A DNA stretch of 64,000 nucleotides from positions 4,340,001 through 4,404,000 of the forward strand of contig NZ_CP107960.1 of the NCBI RefSeq assembly GCF_036077095.1. The letters run 5' to 3'. Made by a program: the position numbers and the translations under genes. Under the pieces are notes generated by a model, which had not been told where the DNA came from, did not search any database, and saw only the letters and a list, made by a program, of their open reading frames with translations. Origin of the DNA: Streptomyces sp. NBC_00376. Its GTDB lineage: Bacteria > Actinomycetota > Actinomycetes > Streptomycetales > Streptomycetaceae. Positions 1 through 8,590 of this stretch are shown here, one piece after another. Numbering within the stretch: position 1 is the stretch's first letter; each line of letters starts with the position of its first letter.

Positions 1-1
1 C

Positions 2-199
2 GAGGTCGTCGCCTTCGGGGACATGCCCAACGACGTGGAGATGCTGAGCTGGGCGGGCACCTCGTACGCGATGGGCAACGCCCACCCCGCCGCGCTCGCC
101 GCCGCCACCGGCCGGACCGTCACCAACGGCGAGGACGGCGTCGCGGTCGTCATCGAGCGGATCATCGCCGAGCGCCGGGCAGCCGACATCGGGCGCTGA
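2..199 (+). CDS. HAD-superfamily (Cof-like) hydrolase, C-terminal end
   Basis: Only the last 65 codons are in the window; the gene enters from the left edge and stops at TGA 197-199. The residues GDMPNDVEML form the HAD motif IV acidic cluster that binds Mg2+, and the following AMGNAHP and TNGEDGVA segments are typical of Cof-type sugar-phosphate/nucleotide phosphatases. The family dephosphorylates small cytosolic metabolites; the substrate cannot be read from this tail. It converges on the histidine kinase gene that ends at 250. Confidence 0.75.
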   Translation, partial: EVVAFGDMPNDVEMLSWAGTSYAMGNAHPAALAAATGRTVTNGEDGVAVVIERIIAERRAADIGR

Positions 200-249
200 G
201 CCCGGACAGCCGGCCCCGCATGCGTGGACAGGCGCCTCGGACAGGCGCC

Positions 250-1953
250 TCAGAGGGGCACCTCCCACACCACCGTCGTGCCGCCCCCGTCCTCCCCGAT
301 CCCGGGTCCGAACCAGCTCGCACCGCCGAGCGACTCCGCCCGGCGCGCCAGGTTCCGCAGTCCGCTGCGCCGACCGCCCCCGGGGATGCCCACCCCGTCG
401 TCGGCGACCGACAGCCGTACCGCGTTCCTCCCGTCGGGCAGCGTGGCGGTCGCGTCGACGACCACGTCGATCAACGACGCCTCGGCGTGCCGGAAGGCAT
501 TGGACAGCGCCTCCCGCAGTGCCGCGATCAGGTTCTTGCCGGTGAGCTCGCCGACCAGCGCGTCGACCGGACCCAGGAACCGGTGCGAGGGCTTGAAGCC
601 CAGCGGGACCGCCGCCATGTTGATCTCGCGCAGGACCCGGGTACGCAGCCCCGACGGCGCCTCGGCGGGTTCCTGCTGGAGCGCGAAGATCGCGGTACGG
701 ATCTCCTGGATGGTCACGTCCAGTTCGTCGACCGCCCGGCCGACCCCGGTCTGCACCTCGGGCACGTCCGACCTGCGCTGGGCGCTCTCCAGCATCATCC
801 CGGTGGCGAACAGCCGCTGGATGACCAGATCGTGCAGATCGCGGGCGATCCGGTCCCGGTCCTCGTAGACCGCCAGCCGCTCCCGGTCCCGCTGTGCCTC
901 GGCCATCATCAGCGCGAGCGCGGCCTGCGAGGCGAACTGGGTGGCAAGGGTCCGCTCCGTCTCCGTGAACGGCCGGCCGTCCCGGGCGCGGGGCGTGGCG
1001 AGCGCGCCGAGCACCCGCCCGCCGCTGTGCAGCGGCAGCAGCATGCTCGGGCCGTACTGGTGGGCCAGCCTGGTGACCATGCGGGCGTCACTGGCGGAAT
1101 CGTCCACGAAGACCGCCTCGCCGCCCAGCAGCTTCGCCGCCACCGGGCTCTCGGGCCCGATGATCACCCCGAGCGAGGAGGTGGGGTCGTCCGAGGAGAC
1201 GGCGACGATCTCCAGACCGCCGTCCTCGGTGGGCAGCAGCACGACCCCGGCGGCGGAGTCGGCGAGGCGGCGGGCCTGTTCGGCGACGACGGAGAGCGCG
1301 TCGTCGGCGTCCCCGCCGGAGAGCAGCGCGGTGGTCACGGCCACCGATCCGTCGATCCAGCGCTCGCGCTGGCGTGCCGCCTCGTACAGCCGGGCGTTGC
1401 CGATGGCGATCCCGGCCTCGGTGGCGAGCACCCGCACCATGTGCAGGTCGTAGTCGTTGAACTCGCCGCCATCCTTCTCGGCCAGGTAGAGATTTCCGAA
1501 GATCTCCCCCTGCACGCGGATCGGGACGCCTAGGAAGGTCCGCATCGGGGGGTGGCCGGGCGGGAAGCCGGCGAACCTCGGATCGGCCGTCAGATCGGCG
1601 AGCCGCACCGGTGCCGGGTCGTGGATCAGTGCGCCCAGCAGCCCCCGGTGCCCGTCGGGGCGGTGACCGATCTCGTCCGCCACCTCGTCCGGTACTCCGT
1701 AGGTGACGAAGTCGGAGAGCCCCTCGCCCTCCGCATCGACGACGCCGATGGCGGCGTAGCGGGAGCGGGCGAGTTCGGCGGCCGTCTCGCAGATCCGGTC
1801 GAGGGTGGAGTGCAGTTCCAGGCCCGCGCCGACGGAGCGCATGGCCTCCAGCAGCTGCGGGATGCGGGCGGTGATCTCGGTGGACAGGCCCTGCAGGCTG
1901 CGAGTCGCCCGAGTAGCCGCTTCGAGTGAGTCCTTCGGGTCCTGCTCCGGCAT
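250..1953 (-). CDS. GAF-GAF sensor histidine kinase, DevS/DosS-like
   Basis: 567 aa, no membrane segment. A GAF domain spans about residues 40-190, a second about 215-350, then a HisKA_3 dimerisation box with the phospho-acceptor His374 in RDLHDLVIQRLF, and an HATPase domain to the end (N-box ALREALSNAFRHAEA, G-box DDGVGIPGG). The first GAF carries FPPGHPPMRTFLGVP (His134). The same stretch holds the haem-ligand histidine in mycobacterial DevS/DosS as I recall it, so sensing of O2, NO or redox by haem is possible but inferred. It reads in the same direction as cydABCD, 96 bp after cydCD, which suggests a link with respiration. No response regulator is adjacent, so it is an orphan here. The start ATG at 1953 gives MPEQDPKDS. 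Confidence 0.88.
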   Translation of the reverse strand: MPEQDPKDSLEAATRATRSLQGLSTEITARIPQLLEAMRSVGAGLELHSTLDRICETAAELARSRYAAIGVVDAEGEGLSDFVTYGVPDEVADEIGHRPDGHRGLLGALIHDPAPVRLADLTADPRFAGFPPGHPPMRTFLGVPIRVQGEIFGNLYLAEKDGGEFNDYDLHMVRVLATEAGIAIGNARLYEAARQRERWIDGSVAVTTALLSGGDADDALSVVAEQARRLADSAAGVVLLPTEDGGLEIVAVSSDDPTSSLGVIIGPESPVAAKLLGGEAVFVDDSASDARMVTRLAHQYGPSMLLPLHSGGRVLGALATPRARDGRPFTETERTLATQFASQAALALMMAEAQRDRERLAVYEDRDRIARDLHDLVIQRLFATGMMLESAQRRSDVPEVQTGVGRAVDELDVTIQEIRTAIFALQQEPAEAPSGLRTRVLREINMAAVPLGFKPSHRFLGPVDALVGELTGKNLIAALREALSNAFRHAEASLIDVVVDATATLPDGRNAVRLSVADDGVGIPGGGRRSGLRNLARRAESLGGASWFGPGIGEDGGGTTVVWEVPL

Positions 1954-2049
1954 ACCCCGAGAGTAGTTAGTCCCGATTGGTGAGGAAAGTCGGGTGTCGT
2001 GCCGCCCGGCTCACGCGTGCGCGCCCACGGCTTCGTCACACCGCCCGGC

Positions 2050-5000
2050 TCACGCGTGCGCGCCCACTGCTTCCCCGGACGCCGCCCGTGCTTCCTCCCG
2101 TACACCCGCGGCTCCGCCGGGTACCCGTGCGGTCTCCCGCTCGCGCTCCAGCATCCGGCGCAGGGGGCCTTCCCCGGCGGCGAGATCGGCGTACGGGCCG
2201 CGCTGCACGACCCTGCCCCCGTCGAGCACCAGCACCTCGTCGACGGCTTCGAGTCCCTCCAGGCGATGGGTGATCAGGACGGTCGTGCGCCCCTCGGTGG
2301 CGGCCAGCAGGTCGGCGGTCAGGGCGTCCGCGGTCGCCAGGTCGAGATGCTCGGCGGGTTCGTCCAGGACCAGTACGGGGAAGTCGGCGAGGATCGCCCT
2401 GGCCAGGGCGAGGCGTTGGCGCTGGCCGCCGGAGAGGCGTGCGCCGTGTTCGCCGACCAGGGTGTCGAGCCCGTCGGGCAGCGCGTCGGCCCAGTCGAGC
2501 AGCCGCGCCCGGCCGAGGGCGTCCCGCAGCTCCTCGTCCGTCGCACCGGTCCGGGCCAGCCGCAGGTTCTCCCGGATGGTGCTGTCGAAGACATGGGCGT
2601 CCTGGGCGCACAGCCCGACGAACCGCCGGACGGCGTCCCCCTCCAGCGCACCGGCCTCGACGCCGCCGATCCGGTACGTCCCCGCCCGTGCGTCCAGGAA
2701 GCGGACGAGGACCTGTGCAAGGGTCGTCTTCCCGGAGCCGGAGGGCCCGACGACGGCGATCCGCCTGCCGGCCGTCAACGTCAGGTCGACGCCGTCGAGG
2801 GCGTCCCGAGCCGCTCCGGCGTACCGCGCCGACAGACCCCGTACCTCCAGCGGGAAGGGCGACGCGGGCGCCTCGGCCGGGCTCTCGGGTTCGTGTACGG
2901 GCAGCGGGGCGTCCAGCACCTCGTACACCCGCTCCGCGCTGCGCTCGACCCTCCGGCGGTACTGCACGGCGAGCGGCAGGCCGGCCACGGCCTCGAAGGC
3001 GGCCAGCGGGGTGAGCACCACCACCGCGAGTTCCACGCCCGCGAGCCGGCCGTCGTGCACGGCGGGAAGGGCGACGAGTGCGGTGGCGACGACGGTGAGG
3101 CCGGTGACCAGGGCGATGAGTCCGCCGCCGAGCGCGTTGGCGGTCGCCGCGCGGGCGGCGATCCGGGTCAGCACGCCGTCGGCGTCCCGGGTCCGTTCCG
3201 CACGGGCGGGCAGGGCACCCGCGACGGTCAGTTCGGCGGTCCCGCCGAGCAGGTCCGTGATCCGGGTGGCCAGATCGGCGCGTGCGGGGGCGAGCCGGCG
3301 TTCCGTGTGACGGGAGCAGGCGCTGCTGACCAGCGGCACGCCCACCCCGGCCAGCAGCAGTCCGGCGGCCAGCACGACGCCTGCCGCGGGCAGCAGCCAG
3401 CCGATGAACCCGGCGGCCGCCGTGCCGACGACCACGGCGGTCCCGGCGGGCAGCAGCCAGCGCAGCCAGTAGTCCTGCAGGGCGTCGACATCGGCGACGA
3501 GCCGGGAGAGCAGGTCCCCGCGCCGGGTGCGGCGGAGTCCGGCGGGCGCGATGCGCTCCAGCCCCCGGTAGACCGAGACGCGCAGTTCGGCGAGCATCTT
3601 GAGCACCGCGTCGTGCGACACCAGGCGCTCGGCGTAGCGGAAGACCGCCCGGCCGAGTCCGAAGGCGCGGGTCGCGGTCACGGCGACCATCAGATAGAGC
3701 ACCGGGGGCTGTTCGGAGGCGCGGGAGATCAGCCAGCCGGAGACGGCCATGAGCCCGACGGCCGAGGCCAGGGCGAGGCTGCCCAGCAGCAGCGCGAGCG
3801 CCAGCCGGCCGCGCTGTGCACCGGCGGCCTCTCTCACCCGGGCCAGGACCCGTCCGGAGCGGGCCGCGGTCTCCCGCAGCACCTCGGGCTCCGGCGTCTC
3901 TTCCTCGCGCCCCTCGTGGGCAAAGGGCGCGCTCGTCGGCCGCGGCACGGCCACGGACGGCACGGCCGCCCCGGACGTCATGGAGTCCGTGGTCGTCACG
4001 GCCGTCACAGCCGCCCCGGTCCTCGCCGGCCGTTCGGTCGCCCCCGGGTCCAGGGTCACCACCCGGTCGGCCACCGGGAGCAGCGCCGGGCGGTGCACGA
4101 CCAGCAGCACGGTCCGGCCCACGGCCAGTCGCCGTACCGCCTCGACGATCCCCGCCTCCGTCTCGCCGTCCAGGCTCGCGGTCGGCTCGTCGAGCAGCAG
4201 CAGCGGGCGGTCGGCGAGGAAGGCCCGCGCGAGGGCGAGCCGCTGGCGCTGTCCGGCGGAGAGGCCCGTGCCGTCCTCGCCGATGAGCGTCTGTGCACCG
4301 TCCGGCAGTTCCGAAACGAAGTCGTACGCCCCGGCGTCCCGCAAGGCGGCCGTCACCGCCCGGTCGTCGGCATCCGGCCGGGCCAGCCGTACGTTCTCCG
4401 CGATGGTGCCCGCGAAGAGATGGGGACGCTGCGGCACCCAGGCGATCCGTTCCCGCCACCGCTCGGGCGAGAGCGTCGCCAGATCGGCGCCGCCGATCCG
4501 TACCCGCCCCTCGTCGGGTGCCGTGAAACCGAGGACCACGTCGAGCAGGGTGGACTTCCCGACGCCGCTGGGGCCGACCAGGGCCACGGTCTCCCCCTCG
4601 TCCACAACCAGTGAGGCCGCGTTCAGCGAGGGTTCGGTACGCCCCTCGTGCCGTACGGTCACCCCCTCCAGCTCCAGCCGGAGGGAACCGGGAACGTCCG
4701 CCGTGCCGGCCTGCCGGGGCTCGGTCTCCAGGACCGCGAAGATCTCCTCGGCGGCGGAGAGCCCCTCGGCGGCCGCGTGGTACTGCGCGCCGACCTGGCG
4801 GATCGGCAGATAGGCCTCGGGCGCCAGGATCAGCACCACCAGGCCGGTGTAGAGGTCGAGTCCGCCGTGCACCAGCCGCATGCCGATGGTGACGGCCACC
4901 AGGGCCACCGACAGCGTCGCCAGCAGCTCCAGGGCGAAGGACGACAGGAACGCGATCCGCAGGGTCCGCAGCGTGGCCCGGCGGTACTGCGAGGTGATCG

Positions 5001-5673
5001 TACGGATGGACTCGGCCTGCGCCTTGGCGCGGCCGAAGACCTTCAGCGTCGGCAGCCCGGCGACCACGTCGAGGAAGTGTCCGGAGAGCCGGGACAGCAG
5101 TCGCCACTGGCGGTCCATCCGTGACTGGGTGGCCCAGCCGATCAGGATCATGAAGAGCGGGATGAGGGGCAGCGTGACCACGATGATCGCCGCCGAGACC
5201 CAGTCCTCGGTGACGATCCGGGCCAGGACCGCCACCGGCACGACCACGGCGAGTCCGAGCTGCGGCAGATAGCGCGCGAAGTAGTCGTCGAGCGCGTCGA
5301 CACCACGGGTGGCGAGCGCCACCAGGGAACCGGTGCGCTGGCCGCTCAGCCAGCCGGGACCGAGCGAAGCCGCCCGTGCCAGCAGCCGGCCGCGGAGTTC
5401 GGACTTGACCGCCGCGCTGGCCCGGTACGCGGCCAGTTCGGTCAGCCAGGAGACCAGGCCCCGGCCGAGCGCGACCGCGGCGAGCAGGATCAGCGGGGTC
5501 CGCAGCCCGGAGACCGTCAGTCCGTCCTCGAACCCGCCCACCACCACTTCGGCGACGAGCATGGCCTGGGCGATGACCAGGGCCGCCCCGACAACTCCGA
5601 GCGCCACCACGGCTGCCAGGAAGAAGCGGGTGGCGCGGGCGTGGCGGAGCAGACGCGGGTCGATCGGTTTCAC
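2050..5673 (-). CDS. cydCD: Fused CydD-CydC ABC transporter for cytochrome bd assembly
   Basis: 1207 aa. Two complete ABC half-transporters lie in tandem. The first half (CydD-like, residues about 1-560) has membrane helices from residue 16, Walker A GPSGVGKST and signature LSAGQRQR. The second half (CydC-like, about 620-1180) has Walker A GPSGSGKTT and signature LSGGQRQR. A low-complexity Ala/Thr/Pro linker joins them. The family exports thiols (cysteine/glutathione in enterics) to keep the periplasmic side fit for cytochrome bd assembly; in actinomycetes the exported thiol is unknown. It follows cydA and cydB in one leftward operon. The GTG start at 5673 sits inside a perfect parS site. Separate cydC and cydD genes are usual in enterics, whereas the fusion is common in streptomycetes. 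Confidence 0.93.
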   Translation of the reverse strand: MKPIDPRLLRHARATRFFLAAVVALGVVGAALVIAQAMLVAEVVVGGFEDGLTVSGLRTPLILLAAVALGRGLVSWLTELAAYRASAAVKSELRGRLLARAASLGPGWLSGQRTGSLVALATRGVDALDDYFARYLPQLGLAVVVPVAVLARIVTEDWVSAAIIVVTLPLIPLFMILIGWATQSRMDRQWRLLSRLSGHFLDVVAGLPTLKVFGRAKAQAESIRTITSQYRRATLRTLRIAFLSSFALELLATLSVALVAVTIGMRLVHGGLDLYTGLVVLILAPEAYLPIRQVGAQYHAAAEGLSAAEEIFAVLETEPRQAGTADVPGSLRLELEGVTVRHEGRTEPSLNAASLVVDEGETVALVGPSGVGKSTLLDVVLGFTAPDEGRVRIGGADLATLSPERWRERIAWVPQRPHLFAGTIAENVRLARPDADDRAVTAALRDAGAYDFVSELPDGAQTLIGEDGTGLSAGQRQRLALARAFLADRPLLLLDEPTASLDGETEAGIVEAVRRLAVGRTVLLVVHRPALLPVADRVVTLDPGATERPARTGAAVTAVTTTDSMTSGAAVPSVAVPRPTSAPFAHEGREEETPEPEVLRETAARSGRVLARVREAAGAQRGRLALALLLGSLALASAVGLMAVSGWLISRASEQPPVLYLMVAVTATRAFGLGRAVFRYAERLVSHDAVLKMLAELRVSVYRGLERIAPAGLRRTRRGDLLSRLVADVDALQDYWLRWLLPAGTAVVVGTAAAGFIGWLLPAAGVVLAAGLLLAGVGVPLVSSACSRHTERRLAPARADLATRITDLLGGTAELTVAGALPARAERTRDADGVLTRIAARAATANALGGGLIALVTGLTVVATALVALPAVHDGRLAGVELAVVVLTPLAAFEAVAGLPLAVQYRRRVERSAERVYEVLDAPLPVHEPESPAEAPASPFPLEVRGLSARYAGAARDALDGVDLTLTAGRRIAVVGPSGSGKTTLAQVLVRFLDARAGTYRIGGVEAGALEGDAVRRFVGLCAQDAHVFDSTIRENLRLARTGATDEELRDALGRARLLDWADALPDGLDTLVGEHGARLSGGQRQRLALARAILADFPVLVLDEPAEHLDLATADALTADLLAATEGRTTVLITHRLEGLEAVDEVLVLDGGRVVQRGPYADLAAGEGPLRRMLERERETARVPGGAAGVREEARAASGEAVGAHA

Positions 5674-5680
5674 GTGAAAC
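5667..5680. other. parS site overlapping the cydCD start
   Basis: Perfect GTTTCACGTGAAAC. It covers the GTG start codon of cydCD and lies in the 107-bp cydB-cydCD spacer. This is the ParB centromere site of Streptomyces. Confidence 0.9.
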
Positions 5681-5780
5681 AGCCCCTAGCGGTCTCGGTC
5701 GTTCGATCGGGGTCCGCCCGGCGGATCGGGGTCGGCGTCGCGACCCCGGCCGTGATCCGCCGGTCGGGCCCCAGCTGCGT

Positions 5781-6782
5781 TCAGTGCGCTTCGGCGATGT
5801 GCTGCGTACCGATGCGCTTGCGGAACACCCAGTACGTCCAGCCCTGGTACAGCAGGACGACGGGGGTGGCGATCCCGGCACACCAGGTCATGATCTTCAG
5901 CGTGTACGGGGTGGACGAGGCGTTGGTGACCGTGAGGCTCCAGGCGTCGTCCAGTGAGGACGGCATGACGTTCGGGAAGAGCGTCAGGAAGAGCATCGCG
6001 ACCACGGCCGCGACGGTTACGCCGGAGAACGCGAACGCCCAGCCCTCTCGTCCCGCCGCGATCAGGGCGACCGCGGCGACCAGCGCCACCGCGGCGACGA
6101 TCATCGCCAGCAGGCTCCAGCCGTCCCCGTTGTCGAGCTGGGTCCAGATCAGGAAGCCGAGCGCGAGCACCGCGGTGACGATCCCCAGCTTCAGCGCCAG
6201 CCTGCCCGCCCGCTCCCGGATGTCCCCGACCGTCTTGAGCCCCGCGAACACGGCGCCGTGGAAGGTGAAGAGGAAGAGCGTGACCAGTCCGCCGAGAATG
6301 GCGTACGGGTTGAGCAGGTCCCAGAAGTTGCCCACGTACTCCATGTCGGCGTCGATCTTCACGCCGCGCACGATGTTCCCGAAGGCCACGCCCCAGAGCA
6401 CGGCCGGGATCAACGAGGTCCAGAAGATGGCGTGTTCCCAGTTGGTCTGCCACTTCTCGCCGGACCGCTTGGCCCGGTACTCGAAGGCGACCCCGCGCAC
6501 GATCAGACAGACCAGGATGATCAGCAGCGGCAGGTAGAAGCCGGAGAACAGCGTGGCGTACCACTCGGGGAAGGCGGCGAAGGTCGCGCCGCCCGCGGTG
6601 AGCAGCCACACCTCGTTGCCGTCCCAGACGGGCCCGATCGTGTTGATCAGGACCCGTCGTTCCTTGCGGTCGCGGGCCAGCAGCTTGGTGAGGACGCCGA
6701 TCCCGAAGTCGAATCCCTCCAGGAAGAAGTAGCCGGTCCAGAGGACGGCGATGAGCACGAACCAGACGTCGTGGAGTTCCAT
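5781..6782 (-). CDS. cydB: Cytochrome bd ubiquinol/menaquinol oxidase subunit II
   Basis: 333 aa integral membrane protein with about eight to nine hydrophobic segments. The N-terminus MELHDVWFVLIAVLWTGYFF leads into the family hallmark EGFDFGIG. Together with CydA it forms the high-affinity, cyanide-insensitive terminal oxidase in the cytoplasmic membrane, which reduces O2 with quinol electrons. It starts 18 bp after the cydA stop, so the two are co-transcribed and probably translationally coupled. Length is normal for the family. Confidence 0.95.
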   Translation of the reverse strand: MELHDVWFVLIAVLWTGYFFLEGFDFGIGVLTKLLARDRKERRVLINTIGPVWDGNEVWLLTAGGATFAAFPEWYATLFSGFYLPLLIILVCLIVRGVAFEYRAKRSGEKWQTNWEHAIFWTSLIPAVLWGVAFGNIVRGVKIDADMEYVGNFWDLLNPYAILGGLVTLFLFTFHGAVFAGLKTVGDIRERAGRLALKLGIVTAVLALGFLIWTQLDNGDGWSLLAMIVAAVALVAAVALIAAGREGWAFAFSGVTVAAVVAMLFLTLFPNVMPSSLDDAWSLTVTNASSTPYTLKIMTWCAGIATPVVLLYQGWTYWVFRKRIGTQHIAEAH

Positions 6783-6800
6783 CTCTCAGCTCCTCTGCTC

Positions 6801-8309
6801 TCAGTAGGAGAAGGCCATCGGCCGGTCGGCGTCGTCGTGGTCGCCGCCGATCCTGGTGGGCGGGTTGAGGTCGGCCTCCGTGAGCTCCGGCGGGCCTGCC
6901 TTGATGTACTTCACGAGCAGCTTGACCTCGACGACCGCGAGCACGGCGTAGAGCAGGGTGAAGCCGATCATCGAGGTGAGCACCTCGCCCTGCGAGACGC
7001 CGGGGGAGACCGCGTCGCGGGTCTGGAACACGCCGTAGACGACCCAGGGCTGGCGGCCCATCTCGGTGAAGATCCAGCCCCAGGAGTTGGCGATCAGCGG
7101 GAAGAGCAGCGTCCAGAGCGCGACGATCCAGTAGCACCTGGTGAGCTTCGGGCTGAGTGCCTTGCTCTTGAAGAGGACCAGGTTCGGCACTTCGTCCTCA
7201 CCGGTCCGCAGTGCCGGCGGCAGCATGAACTTCTTCCGGGTCAGCCACAGTCCGAGGATGCCGAGGCCGAAGGACGCCATCCCGAAGCCGATCATCCAGC
7301 GGAAGCTCCAGAACGCGACCGGGATGTTTGGCCGGTAGTCGCCGGGGCCGAACTTCTCCTGCTCCGCCTTGTTGACGTCGTTGATGCCGGGGACGTACGA
7401 GGTGAAGCTGTCGTCCGCGAGGAAGGACAGTATCCCCGGGATGGAGATCTCCACGGTGTTGTGGCCCTTGGCCACGTCACCGACGGCGAAGACCGAGAAC
7501 GGCGCACCCTTCTCGCCCTCCCAGAGGGCCTCGGCGGCGGCCATCTTCATCGGCTGCTGCTTGAACATGACCTTGCCGAGCGTGTCGCCGCTGATGGCGG
7601 TGAGCAGTCCGGCGACGACCACGGTGACCAGGCCGAGCCGCAGCGAGGTCCGCATCACCGGGATGTGCTTCTTGCGCGCCAGGTGGAAGGCGGCGATGCC
7701 GACCATGAACGCGCCGCCGACCAGGAAGGCCGCGGTGATGGTGTGGAAGAACTGGGCGAGCGCGGTGTTCTGGGTGAGCACGTGCCAGAAGTCGGTGAGC
7801 TCGGCCCGGCCGCGTTCCTTGTTGATCCGGTAGCCGACCGGGTGCTGCATCCAGGAGTTGGCCGCCAGGATGAAGTACGCGGACAGGATCGTCCCGATGG
7901 AGACCATCCAGATGCAGGCGAGGTGGATCTTCTTCGGCAGCTTGTCCCAGCCGAAGATCCACAGCCCGATGAAGGTGGACTCGAAGAAGAACGCGATCAA
8001 CGCCTCGAACGCGAGCGGGGCGCCGAAGATGTCACCGACGAACCGCGAGTAGTCGGACCAGTTCATGCCGAACTGGAACTCCTGGACGATGCCGGTGACT
8101 ACGCCCATGGCGATGTTGATCAGGAAGAGCTTGCCCCAGAACTTCGTCGCCCTGAGGTACTTCTCGTTGTTCGTCCGGACCCAGGCGGTCTGCAGGCCGG
8201 CGGTGAGCGCGGCGAGCGAGATCGTCAGAGGGACGAACAGGAAGTGATAGACGGTGGTAATACCGAACTGCCATCGCGCCAGCGTCTCCGGCGCCAGAGC
8301 TAGCTCCAC
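6801..8309 (-). CDS. cydA: Cytochrome bd oxidase subunit I (haem-bearing)
   Basis: 502 aa multi-pass membrane protein. It starts ATG 8309 with MELALAPETLARWQFG, followed by helix 1 with the conserved His in TTVYHFLF (a haem b595 ligand in the family). The GRQPWVVYG motif near residue 420 is diagnostic of CydA, and the 'Q-loop' is the short actinobacterial form by overall length. It is the first gene of cydA-cydB-cydCD. Expression is predicted to be controlled by the Rex operator 84 bp upstream: repressed when NADH/NAD+ is low and induced when oxygen is limiting. Confidence 0.96.
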   Translation of the reverse strand: MELALAPETLARWQFGITTVYHFLFVPLTISLAALTAGLQTAWVRTNNEKYLRATKFWGKLFLINIAMGVVTGIVQEFQFGMNWSDYSRFVGDIFGAPLAFEALIAFFFESTFIGLWIFGWDKLPKKIHLACIWMVSIGTILSAYFILAANSWMQHPVGYRINKERGRAELTDFWHVLTQNTALAQFFHTITAAFLVGGAFMVGIAAFHLARKKHIPVMRTSLRLGLVTVVVAGLLTAISGDTLGKVMFKQQPMKMAAAEALWEGEKGAPFSVFAVGDVAKGHNTVEISIPGILSFLADDSFTSYVPGINDVNKAEQEKFGPGDYRPNIPVAFWSFRWMIGFGMASFGLGILGLWLTRKKFMLPPALRTGEDEVPNLVLFKSKALSPKLTRCYWIVALWTLLFPLIANSWGWIFTEMGRQPWVVYGVFQTRDAVSPGVSQGEVLTSMIGFTLLYAVLAVVEVKLLVKYIKAGPPELTEADLNPPTRIGGDHDDADRPMAFSY

Positions 8310-8392
8310 GTCGTCTTCTCCTTACGTCGCCGTAATCACACCGGCAGTTTGCCCTTTAAATCCGACTAATCACGGGAGGAACAGGACGCGCT

Positions 8393-8408
8393 TGTGAACG
8401 CGTTCACA
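8393..8408. promoter_or_regulatory. Rex operator (redox-sensing repressor site)
   Basis: TGTGAACGCGTTCACA is a perfect 16-bp palindrome and an exact match to the Streptomyces Rex consensus TGTGAACNNNTTCACA. It lies 84-99 bp upstream of the cydA start. An additional TTCACA half-site follows directly at 8409-8414, so the left half can also pair with it in a wider dyad (8391-8416). Confidence 0.93.
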
Positions 8409-8519
8409 TTCACAAGCATTATGGCGCACAGACTTTCGGGACGTTCGGGCGGGGTACCCGTCTTGGGACGTTCCGATCAATCAGCCCGAACCAGACGCTC
8501 CGGCCCTCAATGGCGAGAA

Positions 8520-8553
8520 GGCCCCGTACCTCGTCGAAACGAGGTACGGGGCC
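8520..8553 (-). terminator. Terminator hairpin after the aminotransferase gene
   Basis: A perfect 15-bp stem (8520-8534 with 8539-8553) closed by a CGAA tetraloop, 37 bp beyond the aminotransferase stop. No U-tract follows, as is common in Streptomyces. The rest of 8310-8590 holds the cydA promoter and Rex region. Confidence 0.8.
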
Positions 8554-8590
8554 GGGGCCCTTCGTCGCGCGGGCGGCCTGCGCCGCCGCC

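Noticed and set aside
220..4614. Long open frames on the plus strand opposite the kinase and cydCD genes
   Set aside because: They are Arg/Pro/Ser-rich antisense frames typical of high-GC DNA; the minus-strand genes have clear domains.
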